Positions 8,311 to 15,202 of a stretch of DNA of 47,947 nt are shown in pieces. Position 1 is the stretch's first letter; every line of letters starts with the position of its first letter. The position numbers and the translations under genes are program-made. Below the pieces are notes generated by a model. It was not told the origin of the DNA and made no database searches. It saw only the letters and a program-made list of their open reading frames with translations. Source of the stretch: Bacteroidota bacterium (GTDB lineage: Bacteria; Bacteroidota; Ignavibacteria; Ignavibacteriales; Melioribacteraceae); contig JAKAEE010000021.1 of the NCBI GenBank assembly GCA_021820065.1, positions 1-47,947 of the forward strand, given 5' to 3'.

Positions 8311-9000
8311 TCAGCGTCTTGCTAGTTCTTCCGCCTTTTGAATAAAAACGTTGAACTCGTTGTTGTTGAAAGCATCATTGGTGATTTTAACTTTTGGTCC
8401 AGAAAAAAACGCAACACCCGGGATAGAAGAATCCACATAACCGCACAAAAGTATGTTCACAATTTTTCTATTCAGCTTTTTGAAAACATTAATCTCTGTA
8501 ATATTCTTTTTTTCAATTCTCGTCGACTGCATCTTACTTCCTTGAAAAATAGTAATACCGCCTTCATCTATTTTCACCATCTGAATTCCATGTCGGAGCC
8601 ATCTTTTGGAATCGAAAAAGCAATACGCAAATAAAATTATGATACCTATTATGAAAAGAAATGGATTGTACAGCAGACGGATAATTAGAAAAATGAACAG
8701 CAAAACTGTTCCGATAATCATTGTTAAAATGTTAATCATGAGAAACGCAGAATGGGAACCTATCATTGTGAATACCTTCCCGTTTCCCGAAGTTTCATTG
8801 AATTTAGTTTGCAACTGTTCCCAGTTATCCGCTTCTTCAAATGTGATTGCATATCTCTCCGGCAGATACAGATTAGCAAATTGCTTTCTAGCTATAGAGG
8901 CTTGAGTAAGCAGATTATCAATCTGATTACCGGATGTGGAAAGTTCCACCTTATCAACGATTTTGCCAGTAGAGATTTCTTTCACAATAACAAAGTACAT
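8311..9000 (-). CDS. Membrane protein with two TM helices and PH-like tail
   Basis: 229 aa, first gene of the minus-strand group. Residues about 1-80 form a soluble N-terminal part (MYFVIVKEISTGKIVDKVEL...). Two hydrophobic helices follow (about 86-108 and 112-128), then a basic FDSKRWLRHG. The C-terminal 90 residues are beta-rich (VKIDEGGITIFQG...IEKKNITEINVFKK...KVKITNDAFNNNEFNVFIQKAEELA), which looks like the membrane-proximal PH-like domain seen in many small membrane proteins. The family is not named. GAGGG precedes the ATG. A six-codon mini-frame (9008-9028) sits immediately upstream. Confidence 0.8.
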   Translation of the reverse strand: MYFVIVKEISTGKIVDKVELSTSGNQIDNLLTQASIARKQFANLYLPERYAITFEEADNWEQLQTKFNETSGNGKVFTMIGSHSAFLMINILTMIIGTVLLFIFLIIRLLYNPFLFIIGIIILFAYCFFDSKRWLRHGIQMVKIDEGGITIFQGSKMQSTRIEKKNITEINVFKKLNRKIVNILLCGYVDSSIPGVAFFSGPKVKITNDAFNNNEFNVFIQKAEELARR

Positions 9001-9523
9001 CGCACCCTCACGAAAAGAATTTTTTCATTCGACTCCTATCATTTCCCTGCCGGTTTAAAATTTGTTCACAAAATTGGCAGAACTATACCGGCAAATGTTC
9101 AGCTGGAGTCGGAAGAGAACGAAATATTTTTACAATCGGCTTGTGGCGGAAGGAAAAAATGCGAGACCGGAATTCAAGCCCACAGTGCTTTTTTCTTGGC
9201 TGGAAAAGAAATTTATTACGAGCATTATGGACTAAGTAAAAACTGCTGAAAAGAAATTCTAACCGTTTAGAACTTAGCTAAATTTTCGTACCTGTTCAAT
9301 ATGAAAAAGACAGATTGTGTATACGTATCCATTCTTTCAAAAAATAATTTCAATCGGATATTTTACCTTTTTCATGCTAGTCAAATCCACGATGTTGTTT
9401 CCAACTCTCGCCTCATGAGGAAGAAATATTGGAGCGGTATAAGAAATATCTAATTGCTATATTTCTTCGAGTTTTTAACCAATTGTGCTTTGAATTAATC
9501 TTCTTACAAAACAGAGGTATGGT
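9001..9523. other. Divergent 523-base intergenic region
   Basis: The two flanking genes face away from each other, so promoters for both are expected here, but I see no strong -35/-10 pair. It holds a tiny frame MKKFFS (minus, 9008-9028) with a good AGGAG, and a perfect 9-base inverted repeat AAGAAATAT/ATATTTCTT (9441-9449 and 9459-9467). A plus-strand frame ending at 9249 crosses this region, but most of it overlaps the membrane gene, so I do not call it. Confidence 0.5.
9441..9467. promoter_or_regulatory. Inverted repeat, possible operator or leader hairpin
   Basis: AAGAAATAT at 9441-9449 is perfectly complementary to ATATTTCTT at 9459-9467, with a 9-base loop. It lies about 60 bases upstream of the start at 9524. 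A further AAGAAATAT begins at 9421. The position suits an operator or an mRNA leader hairpin for the TPR gene; there is no direct evidence for either. Confidence 0.3.
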
Positions 9524-10672
9524 GTGAAATTAAAGTGGACTGCATTGATGTACTTATTGTTAACGGTTTCTTTGGCTGCCCAAAATTACAATTGGGCTCG
9601 TCATGATTCGCTGGTAAAGGCAGGCATTAACCAGATATATGGAATCGAATTCGACAAAGCTGAAAAAACTTTTGATGTTGTCGAAAAAGAATATTCAACA
9701 CATCCCTCCGGAAAATTTTTCAAAGCAATGATAACCTGGTGGCGGATACTGCTTAATCTCGATGACGAAAGTATGGATCAAAAATTTTATGATCAGCTTG
9801 ATGAAACAATTAAAATGTGTGATAATATTTTAGATAAAAATGATGAGAACGTTGATGCAATGTTTTTCAAAGGCGGGGCTTTGGGATTCCGCGGAAGACT
9901 TCGCGCCATACGCGAAAGCTGGTTCAAAGCAGCTCTCGATGGAAAAGAAGGCCTCGGACTTGTATTCAAAGCGTATCAAGCAAATCCCCAAAATGTTGAT
10001 ATCCAACTGGGGTTTGGAATCTATCATTATTATGCGGAAGTAATTCCTCAGAAATATCCAGCAGTTAAACCTTTCATGATTTTTTTCCCGAAAGGCGATA
10101 AAGTCAAAGGTCTCAAAGAGCTTGAGAACGTAGCATGGAACGGAAGATACGCACGCATCGAAGCTCGTTATTTTCTGCTCACACTGAATTTCCAGTTTGA
10201 GGAAAACATGACCGAGACTTTGAAATGGGTGCACATACTTCTTTACGATTTTCCCAACAACCCGATGTTTCAACGTTACTACGGACTGGTTTACGTAAAA
10301 CAAAACAACTACAGTGAAGCGTCAAAAATTTTCCGCGAGATTTATTATAAGTGCAATCAAGGGATGCCCGGTTACAACGACAGATTCAAACGCGAGGCGA
10401 CTTACTACGTTGGGAATGATTTTATGATCAAGAATAAACCGGATTCAGCCGCAGTCTATTTTGAAAAATCGGAAAAACTTTCTCTCGTTCTGGATAAAAA
10501 AGAAGAATCGGGATTTCAGATTAACGCTGTTTTGTTTTTAGGAATGTTGTACGATCAACTTGGCAAACGAGAGAAGGCAATTCAATATTATAATAGAGTG
10601 CTTCAACTGAAAGAGCGAAATAATTCGCATCAGCAGGCAGCGCAATTTCTAAAAACACCGTATAAAAGATAA
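9524..10672 (+). CDS. Secreted TPR-like protein
   Basis: 382 aa from a GTG start with AGAGG upstream. Residues 1-19 are a signal peptide (MKLKWTALMYLLLTVSLAAQ). The mature protein is helical. Clear TPR units appear at about residues 95-150, 230-270 (NYSEASKIFREIYYKCN) and the C-terminus (GMLYDQLGKREKAIQYYNRVLQLKE). In between lies a region rich in aromatic residues (QLGFGIYHYYAEVIPQKYP), typical of outer-membrane-associated TPR proteins in this lineage. It faces away from the TPR/WG gene group. Function unknown; a link to that group through the shared promoter region is inference. Confidence 0.88.
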   Translation: MKLKWTALMYLLLTVSLAAQNYNWARHDSLVKAGINQIYGIEFDKAEKTFDVVEKEYSTHPSGKFFKAMITWWRILLNLDDESMDQKFYDQLDETIKMCDNILDKNDENVDAMFFKGGALGFRGRLRAIRESWFKAALDGKEGLGLVFKAYQANPQNVDIQLGFGIYHYYAEVIPQKYPAVKPFMIFFPKGDKVKGLKELENVAWNGRYARIEARYFLLTLNFQFEENMTETLKWVHILLYDFPNNPMFQRYYGLVYVKQNNYSEASKIFREIYYKCNQGMPGYNDRFKREATYYVGNDFMIKNKPDSAAVYFEKSEKLSLVLDKKEESGFQINAVLFLGMLYDQLGKREKAIQYYNRVLQLKERNNSHQQAAQFLKTPYKR

Positions 10673-10760
10673 TTGAGAATTGAGAATGGAGAATGGAGAA
10701 TTGAGAATGGACCCGCTTCGGCTCGCGCCTCGCGAGGCGAGGAATTGCGATTGAGAGTTT
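10669..10760. repeat. Left repeat flank of the four-helix-bundle gene
   Basis: AATTGAGAAT/GAATGGAGAATGG-type units run from 10669 to 10710. A GC-rich palindromic block follows at 10712-10742, beginning CCCGCTTCGGCTCG, containing CGCCTCGCGAGGCG and ending GCGAGGCGAGG. Then GAATTGCGATTGAGAG leads to the next start. The GC block recurs at 35825-35890 and 47693-47731. The AT-rich units recur at 47581-47669 and, inverted, after the gene (11138-11166). Confidence 0.75.
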
Positions 10761-10761
10761 T

Positions 10762-11139
10762 ATGAAAGTATTTGAAAAACATGTTGAATATGGTAATCCG
10801 ATTTTAGAAAATAGTTTTCGGTTTGCTGCAAGAATTGTTAAATTTTATTTGAATCGTATTAAAGAATCTTACGAGTTACGAGACTTGCTAAGACAATTAA
10901 TGCGTAGCGGCACTTCAATTGGTGCTAATGTAGCTGAGTCTCAAGAAGCAGCATCCAGAAAAGATTTTGTAAACAAATTTTCAATTGCTTTAAAAGAAGC
11001 AAGAGAAACTGAATATTGGTTGAAGGTATTTGAAAAGTCTTCTGTAATCAGCGAGAAAGAATTCGCAAGCTTATTTAATGATTGCGATGAAATAATTCGT
11101 TTATTAGTATCAATCTTAAAAAAATTAAAAGAGAAATAA
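10762..11139 (+). CDS. Four-helix-bundle protein (23S rRNA IVP / Avd-like)
   Basis: 125 aa matching the four-helix-bundle family whose members include the protein encoded in intervening sequences of 23S rRNA and the Avd subunit of diversity-generating retroelements. Diagnostic segments are LRDLLRQLMRSGTSIGANVAESQEA (quoted in part: SGTSIGANVAE), KFSIALKEARETEYWL and the basic C-terminus ILKKLKEK. Such proteins form basic oligomers that bind nucleic acids. It is not inside an rRNA gene, and there is no reverse transcriptase or template repeat nearby. Instead it is bracketed by inverted AATTGAGAATT-type repeats (10669-10760 and 11138-11166), which suggests a small cargo unit dispersed with its repeats. 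The RBS is poor: the upstream sequence is the repeat itself. Confidence 0.9.
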   Translation: MKVFEKHVEYGNPILENSFRFAARIVKFYLNRIKESYELRDLLRQLMRSGTSIGANVAESQEAASRKDFVNKFSIALKEARETEYWLKVFEKSSVISEKEFASLFNDCDEIIRLLVSILKKLKEK

Positions 11140-11166
11140 TTCTCAATTCTAAATTCGCAATTGCTC
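11138..11166. repeat. Right repeat flank of the four-helix-bundle gene
   Basis: This AATTCTCAATTCTAAATTCGCAATTGC-like stretch is the inverted counterpart of the units before the gene (AATTGAGAATT and GAATTGCGATTG). With the left flank it frames the 378-base gene as one unit of about 500 bases. It runs directly into the stop codon of the porQ-like gene on the other strand. Confidence 0.65.
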
Positions 11167-12096
11167 TTAAAGGCTTGTCGATATTCCAAATCTGTGTAGC
11201 GCTCCGATGGAACCGAGCGATGAAAAAGAATAATCCACGTTGTAATCCTTAACGATAAATCCAAGTCCCAAACTAAATCCGGCTAATCCCGCAATACTTC
11301 CAATCTTTAGATCTTTTCTCTTTTCGTTATCATAACCGAAACGCAATCTTAAACTTTTTCCCAAACGGAATTCACCGCCAACTGTGATCTGCCCGAATCT
11401 GCTGAAGAAATTACTTTTGCTTTCGTTCAAGCGGTTGAAAGACCAGAAAAATCTGAACGGCAGTTTTTCCAATTCTTTTGAAAAGCCGAGCCGGACATCA
11501 AGCGGCAAAGTTTCTTTTGTGCTGAAGTAAGAAGAGAGTTGTGCGCCGAAGTTCAAAACCGAAAAACCGAAATTCCATCTTTGATCTGGAATTGCATAAT
11601 GCAGTCCAAGATCTAATGCTAATGCGGTTGAAGATTGATCTGCAATGCTTGAGTAAATGAACTTAACATTTGCGCCGTAATAAAAATTCTGATCGAGCTG
11701 GTTTCCGTAACCGACAACAAAAGCCGTTTCACCCGCGCCGAATGTGCCGATGTTGCTTCCATCGGCTGTCGCTCTTGTAAACGTTCCATAATTAATGTAT
11801 TGAACTCCGGCAGAAAATCTACCGATGCCTTCATAGTTTTTTGAAACAGCGACACTGGCTGAATTAATATCCATCAAATGTTTTAAGTATGAAAATGATA
11901 CGGGAGTTCCGCTTAACAAATTTATTCCGGCGGGATTGTAAAACATTACATTCGGATCATCGCCGTTGGCAACAAAGCTGCCGGCAAGCGCTGCGGCGCG
12001 CGGACTTGTATCAAGCCGCAAAAAATCATAAGTGTTTTGTGCGAATGAAGAAGTTGTAAACAAAACCAATGCTGCGAAAACAAAAATCTTTTTCAT
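11167..12096 (-). CDS. porQ: PorQ-like outer-membrane protein of type IX secretion
   Basis: About 309 aa from the internal ATG at 12096, which I prefer over an upstream extension because AGGGA precedes it and the product then begins with a signal peptide (MKKIFVFAALVLFTTSSFAQ). The mature start YDFLRLDTSPRAAALAGSFV, then DDPNVMFYNPAGINLL, FSAGVQYINYGTF, VKFIYSSIADQSSTALALDLG and LPLDVRLGFSKELEKLPFRF, follows the PorQ pattern of a FadL-like beta-barrel. In Porphyromonas, PorQ works with PorU, PorV and PorZ to release T9SS cargo and attach it to the cell surface. That fits the sorting tails elsewhere in the window. The related PorV family is the main alternative. The C-terminus (GALHRFGISTSL) is strand-like. 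Confidence 0.8.
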   Translation of the reverse strand: MKKIFVFAALVLFTTSSFAQNTYDFLRLDTSPRAAALAGSFVANGDDPNVMFYNPAGINLLSGTPVSFSYLKHLMDINSASVAVSKNYEGIGRFSAGVQYINYGTFTRATADGSNIGTFGAGETAFVVGYGNQLDQNFYYGANVKFIYSSIADQSSTALALDLGLHYAIPDQRWNFGFSVLNFGAQLSSYFSTKETLPLDVRLGFSKELEKLPFRFFWSFNRLNESKSNFFSRFGQITVGGEFRLGKSLRLRFGYDNEKRKDLKIGSIAGLAGFSLGLGFIVKDYNVDYSFSSLGSIGALHRFGISTSL

Positions 12097-12219
12097 ATTC
12101 CCTAAGAATTTTGATGCGATTTTACAGATTATTGCTTTTAAAGGCAAGGCATTAACAATTGGAGAGCCGCCGGAACAAAGAACCGAGTATTTATGTTATA
12201 AAGACGGAATGTTAATTAC

Positions 12220-12250
12220 TTGATGTGTCCTAACATTCATTATAAATTTG
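12220..12250 (+). promoter_or_regulatory. Candidate promoter of the htpX-type gene
   Basis: TAAATTTG at 12243-12250 fits the Bacteroidota -7 box TAnnTTTG. A TTG at 12220-12222 lies 20 bases upstream, close to the usual -33 spacing. The predicted transcript would begin a few bases later, leaving a leader of about 20 bases with AAGGAG at 12261-12266. A sigma70-style reading (TTGATG, 15 bases, TATAAA) is also possible but the spacer is short. Confidence 0.4.
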
Positions 12251-12274
12251 TACATCAAAAAAGGAGAGTTACCG

Positions 12275-13126
12275 ATGAACGGTTTTAAGACTGTAATACT
12301 TATGACTGCAATGATGGTTTTGTTTATTCTTGTAGGAAGTTTGATCGGCGGTGAAAGTGGAATGATGATTGCATTTGTAATTTCGCTCGCAATGAATTTC
12401 GGATCATACTGGTTTTCGGATAAAATTGTTTTGGCAATGTACAGAGCGCATGAAGTCACACGGGAAGAATATCCGCAGCTTTATAATATAGTAGAGAAGT
12501 TATCTATGCAAGCGGGTTTACCGATGCCGAGAGTTTATGTTATGGATAATCCTTCTGCAAATGCATTTGCGACCGGCAGAAATCCCGAGCACAGCGCTGT
12601 TGCAGTGACGACCGGCATCATGAACATTCTGAACGCCGATGAACTTGAAGGGGTTATTTCCCACGAACTTACTCATGTTCAACATAGAGATATTCTTGTA
12701 GGAACTATCGCTGCAACTTTAGTCGGTACAATTACATTTATCGCAAGAATGGCGGGATGGGCGGCAATGTTCGGCGGTGGAAGAAGCGAAAGAGACCGCG
12801 ATAATGTTTTTGCAGATTTAGCCTTGATGATTATTGCACCAATTGCCGCAATGTTAATTCAGCTTGCAATTTCCAGATCACGTGAATACATGGCAGATGA
12901 AGGCGGCGCAAAAATTTCCGGCAAACCGCTTGCGCTTGCCTCGGCGTTAAATAAACTTTCGCGGGCAACAGAAATTGTTCCTATGACTAATGCGGGTACA
13001 TCTTCTGCTCACATGTTTATTGTTAATCCGCTCCGCGCAAAAGCAATGATGAAGTTGTTCTCAACTCATCCGCCAATTGAAGATAGAATTGCACGGCTCC
13101 AAGAAATTGCCGCGGGAAGAAGATAA
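12275..13126 (+). CDS. htpX: HtpX-type membrane zinc metalloprotease
   Basis: 283 aa from ATG 12275, chosen because AAGGAG lies eight bases upstream. Two N-terminal transmembrane segments (about 6-26 and 30-48) precede the M48 protease domain. The zinc motif HELTH is at residues 130-134, and the third ligand is the Glu of SREYMADE (about 204). The hydrophobic stretch ILVGTIAATLVGTITFIARM and a later one (LALMIIAPIAAMLIQLAI) supply two more membrane segments. HtpX degrades misfolded inner-membrane proteins, with the active site facing the cytoplasm. All expected catalytic residues are present. The gene stands alone, divergent from the porQ-like gene. Confidence 0.95.
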   Translation: MNGFKTVILMTAMMVLFILVGSLIGGESGMMIAFVISLAMNFGSYWFSDKIVLAMYRAHEVTREEYPQLYNIVEKLSMQAGLPMPRVYVMDNPSANAFATGRNPEHSAVAVTTGIMNILNADELEGVISHELTHVQHRDILVGTIAATLVGTITFIARMAGWAAMFGGGRSERDRDNVFADLALMIIAPIAAMLIQLAISRSREYMADEGGAKISGKPLALASALNKLSRATEIVPMTNAGTSSAHMFIVNPLRAKAMMKLFSTHPPIEDRIARLQEIAAGRR

Positions 13127-13168
13127 TTATTCTCCACAATGGTTTTGGCGTCTAAGTACTTTTATGTC

Positions 13169-13189
13169 ATGCCGGACTAGATCCGGCAT
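13169..13189. repeat. GTCAtgccgga-type palindrome
   Basis: ATGCCGGA-CTAGA-TCCGGCAT is a perfect 8-base stem with a 5-base loop. It is embedded in GTCATGCCGGACTAGATCC, a form like the short 'GTCAT...' intergenic repeats found in many bacterial genomes. It sits about 40 bases after the htpX-type gene and could also serve as its transcript end, but no strong T-run follows. Confidence 0.6.
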
Positions 13190-13274
13190 CTATTTACCAT
13201 CTATTCCATTGTTGATATTCCTTTTACTTATCTATAATTTGAATTAGTTCACTTATTAAAATCTCTGGTTTTCA

Positions 13275-13874
13275 TTGAAGAAAAAATTCTCGATTCTTTT
13301 GTTATCGATTTGCATCTTCGCCGGCTACTCTGCAGCACAAACTAAAAGCAATTTAGAAGTTATTTATAGTCTGATTGACCGATCCGTTGCAAAAGCTGAT
13401 TCTGTAATTGGCGGCAAGCAAAACATTTTTTTGAGTGTTACCGACCCGCAGGCGCTTGATGTTTTGAAACCGAGAATTCAAGAAGCTTTCAATTCAAAAA
13501 AATATGTTCTGATCGGTCAAAAAGATGAAGCGCACAAATCTATTGACTATACCTTGGTTTCCGCGAAGGTCGAGTATAAAGATTCCTTTTCGGATGGAAT
13601 ATTCGGCGGTACGTTATTGCTGCGAGAAATCAGTCTCACGGGCTCATTTTCGGTTGAAACCGGCAACGGAATAATCAAACCACATCGGTTTTCTGAAAGC
13701 GTAACCGACACCGTTAATCTTGACGAATTGAATTCAATTGAAAACCAAGCTCTTCCATTCACTCAGGCACCGGTTCCTTCACTCCCGCTTTTATCAAATT
13801 TATGGGAACCGATAATAGTTGTTGGAACTCTAATCGTTACTGTTGTTTTGTTATTTACGGTTAGAAGCAAGTAG
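13275..13874 (+). CDS. Envelope protein with signal peptide and C-terminal anchor
   Basis: 199 aa, probably starting at TTG 13275 (MKKKFSILLLSICIFAGYSAAQ is a good signal peptide). Residues about 25-165 form an alpha/beta domain I do not recognise (DRSVAKADSVIGGKQNIFLSV, IQEAFNSKKYVLIG). The product ends in a single hydrophobic helix (about 174-195, IIVVGTLIVTVVLLFTV) followed by RSK, so it is likely tethered to the inner membrane with the domain outside. It precedes the BamD-like gene by about 90 bases. Function unknown. Confidence 0.75.
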   Translation: MKKKFSILLLSICIFAGYSAAQTKSNLEVIYSLIDRSVAKADSVIGGKQNIFLSVTDPQALDVLKPRIQEAFNSKKYVLIGQKDEAHKSIDYTLVSAKVEYKDSFSDGIFGGTLLLREISLTGSFSVETGNGIIKPHRFSESVTDTVNLDELNSIENQALPFTQAPVPSLPLLSNLWEPIIVVGTLIVTVVLLFTVRSK

Positions 13875-13964
13875 AACACTTTCCGGTAATTCGGTTTCTC
13901 CGGCTTGCCTTCTGCAATCATGTTTGTTTATTTTTACAACATCTTTTCAAAACGAGGTATAATT

Positions 13965-14720
13965 TTGCCGATCAAAACAAAAAATCTTTTATATGTATTG
14001 CTGGCTGCGCTAATAGTCGGGTGTTCAAGCTCTATGGATACAACTAAGTTCACACCAGAGGAACATTTCAATTATGCGATGAGGTTGTATAACGAAGGAG
14101 ATTACGAACCGGCTCTTCAAGAATTTCAGAACTTTGTTCTTCAGTTTTCTGGCAGCGCTTTTAACGACGATGCTCAGTACTACTTGGCAATGACTTACTT
14201 CCAGAGAAAACAGTATTTGCTTGCCGCATACGAATTCAGCAAATTGATAAAAAATATTTCTGCAAGTCCGTTTGTATCAGATGCGCAATTTATGCTGGCA
14301 GAATGTTATTATAAGCTTTCACCGCCATACCAGCTTGATCAAGCATACACAAAAAAAGCGATAGAAGAATTCCAGGCATTCATAGATTTCTTCCCTTCAA
14401 ACAAGAAGGTTGAGGAAGCCGACAGAAAAATTGAAGAGATGAACGAAAAATTAGCAGAGAAAGAATATCAGAGCGCAGTCATTTATGAAAAGATGCAGTA
14501 TGAATACGCCGCAATGAAATATTATGCCATGGTAGTGGATACATACCATGATACACAGTATGCACCGAAGGCATTATACAACAAGATCAAAATTGAAGTG
14601 AAGAAAAAGTTAAACAACGATGCGCTCGCAGACATAAGTTTATTCTTAAACCGTTACCCCAACGACACGAACGCAAAAGAACTGCAAGGTATAGAAGTAG
14701 CATTATCGGATAAGAAATGA
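13965..14720 (+). CDS. bamD: BamD-like outer-membrane assembly lipoprotein
   Basis: About 251 aa from TTG 13965; this start gives GAGGT at the right distance and a standard lipoprotein signal (LLAALIVGC, lipid-modified Cys about residue 20). Then come TPR-like repeats: HFNYAMRLYNEGDYEPALQEF, AFNDDAQYYLAMTYFQRKQY, PFVSDAQFMLAECYY and EYAAMKYYAMVVDTYHDTQYAPKALY. BamD is the essential lipoprotein partner of BamA in outer-membrane protein insertion. Spacing and the final NRYPNDTNAKE repeat fit the family. It overlaps the thioesterase start (ATGA), so it leads the overlapping run to ccmB. Confidence 0.88.
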   Translation: MPIKTKNLLYVLLAALIVGCSSSMDTTKFTPEEHFNYAMRLYNEGDYEPALQEFQNFVLQFSGSAFNDDAQYYLAMTYFQRKQYLLAAYEFSKLIKNISASPFVSDAQFMLAECYYKLSPPYQLDQAYTKKAIEEFQAFIDFFPSNKKVEEADRKIEEMNEKLAEKEYQSAVIYEKMQYEYAAMKYYAMVVDTYHDTQYAPKALYNKIKIEVKKKLNNDALADISLFLNRYPNDTNAKELQGIEVALSDKK

Positions 14721-15202
14721 ATTCGATGAGCCGAAAAAAAAATGTAAACGGATCGGTTGTAACGATGACCGAGCTTGTTCTGCCCCATCATACAAATCAG
14801 CTGGGCAATCTGCTCGGAGGTGAGCTGATGCATTGGATTGATATCTGCGCGGCTGTTTCGGCGGCAAAACATTCACAGCGCGTTTGTGTTACAGCTTCGG
14901 TTGACCGAATAGATTTCCATCATCCAATAAAATTGGGAAATGTTGTAACTTTGACTGCATCTGTAAATCGTGCATTCAAAACTTCCATGGAAGTTGGAGT
15001 GGAGGTTTATGCTGAATTGCTCACCGAAGGGACTAAGGTTCATACTAATTCTGCTTATTTAACTTTTGTAAGCGTTGACGAAAACGGGAAGCCTGTTGAA
15101 ACATTCGAAATTGTTCCGGAAACAGATGAAGAAAAGAGAAGATTTGAAGAAGCTCTTAAGAGAAGAGAAAATCGTCTCGGTACCAGAAAACGTTCTAGTT
15201 AA
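14717..15202 (+). CDS. Acyl-CoA thioesterase, hotdog fold
   Basis: 161 aa of the YciA/BACH-type hotdog thioesterases, which hydrolyse acyl-CoA to free acid and CoA. The hallmark NQLGNLLGGELMHWID (about residues 27-42) carries the Asn and Asp around the active site. VCVTASVDRIDFHHPI and VYAELLTEGTKVHTNSAYLTFV complete the fold. The start ATG overlaps the bamD stop by four bases, a sign of translational coupling. The last 35 residues are highly charged and their DNA also contains the start of the next gene. Chain-length preference cannot be read from sequence. Confidence 0.93.
   Translation: MNSMSRKKNVNGSVVTMTELVLPHHTNQLGNLLGGELMHWIDICAAVSAAKHSQRVCVTASVDRIDFHHPIKLGNVVTLTASVNRAFKTSMEVGVEVYAELLTEGTKVHTNSAYLTFVSVDENGKPVETFEIVPETDEEKRRFEEALKRRENRLGTRKRSS

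Noticed and set aside
8752..9249. 165-codon plus-strand frame
   Set aside because: Its first half is antisense to the membrane-protein gene, there is no recognisable family, and no ribosome-binding site. The end (about 9120-9249) has a coding look, but not enough to call a remnant.
10669..11166. Diversity-generating retroelement suggested by the Avd-like gene
   Set aside because: No reverse transcriptase, template repeat or variable repeat is present in the window; only the bundle protein is seen.
11619..11855. Small frame within the porQ-like gene
   Set aside because: Same strand but a different frame from a well-supported outer-membrane protein, with no signal or motif.
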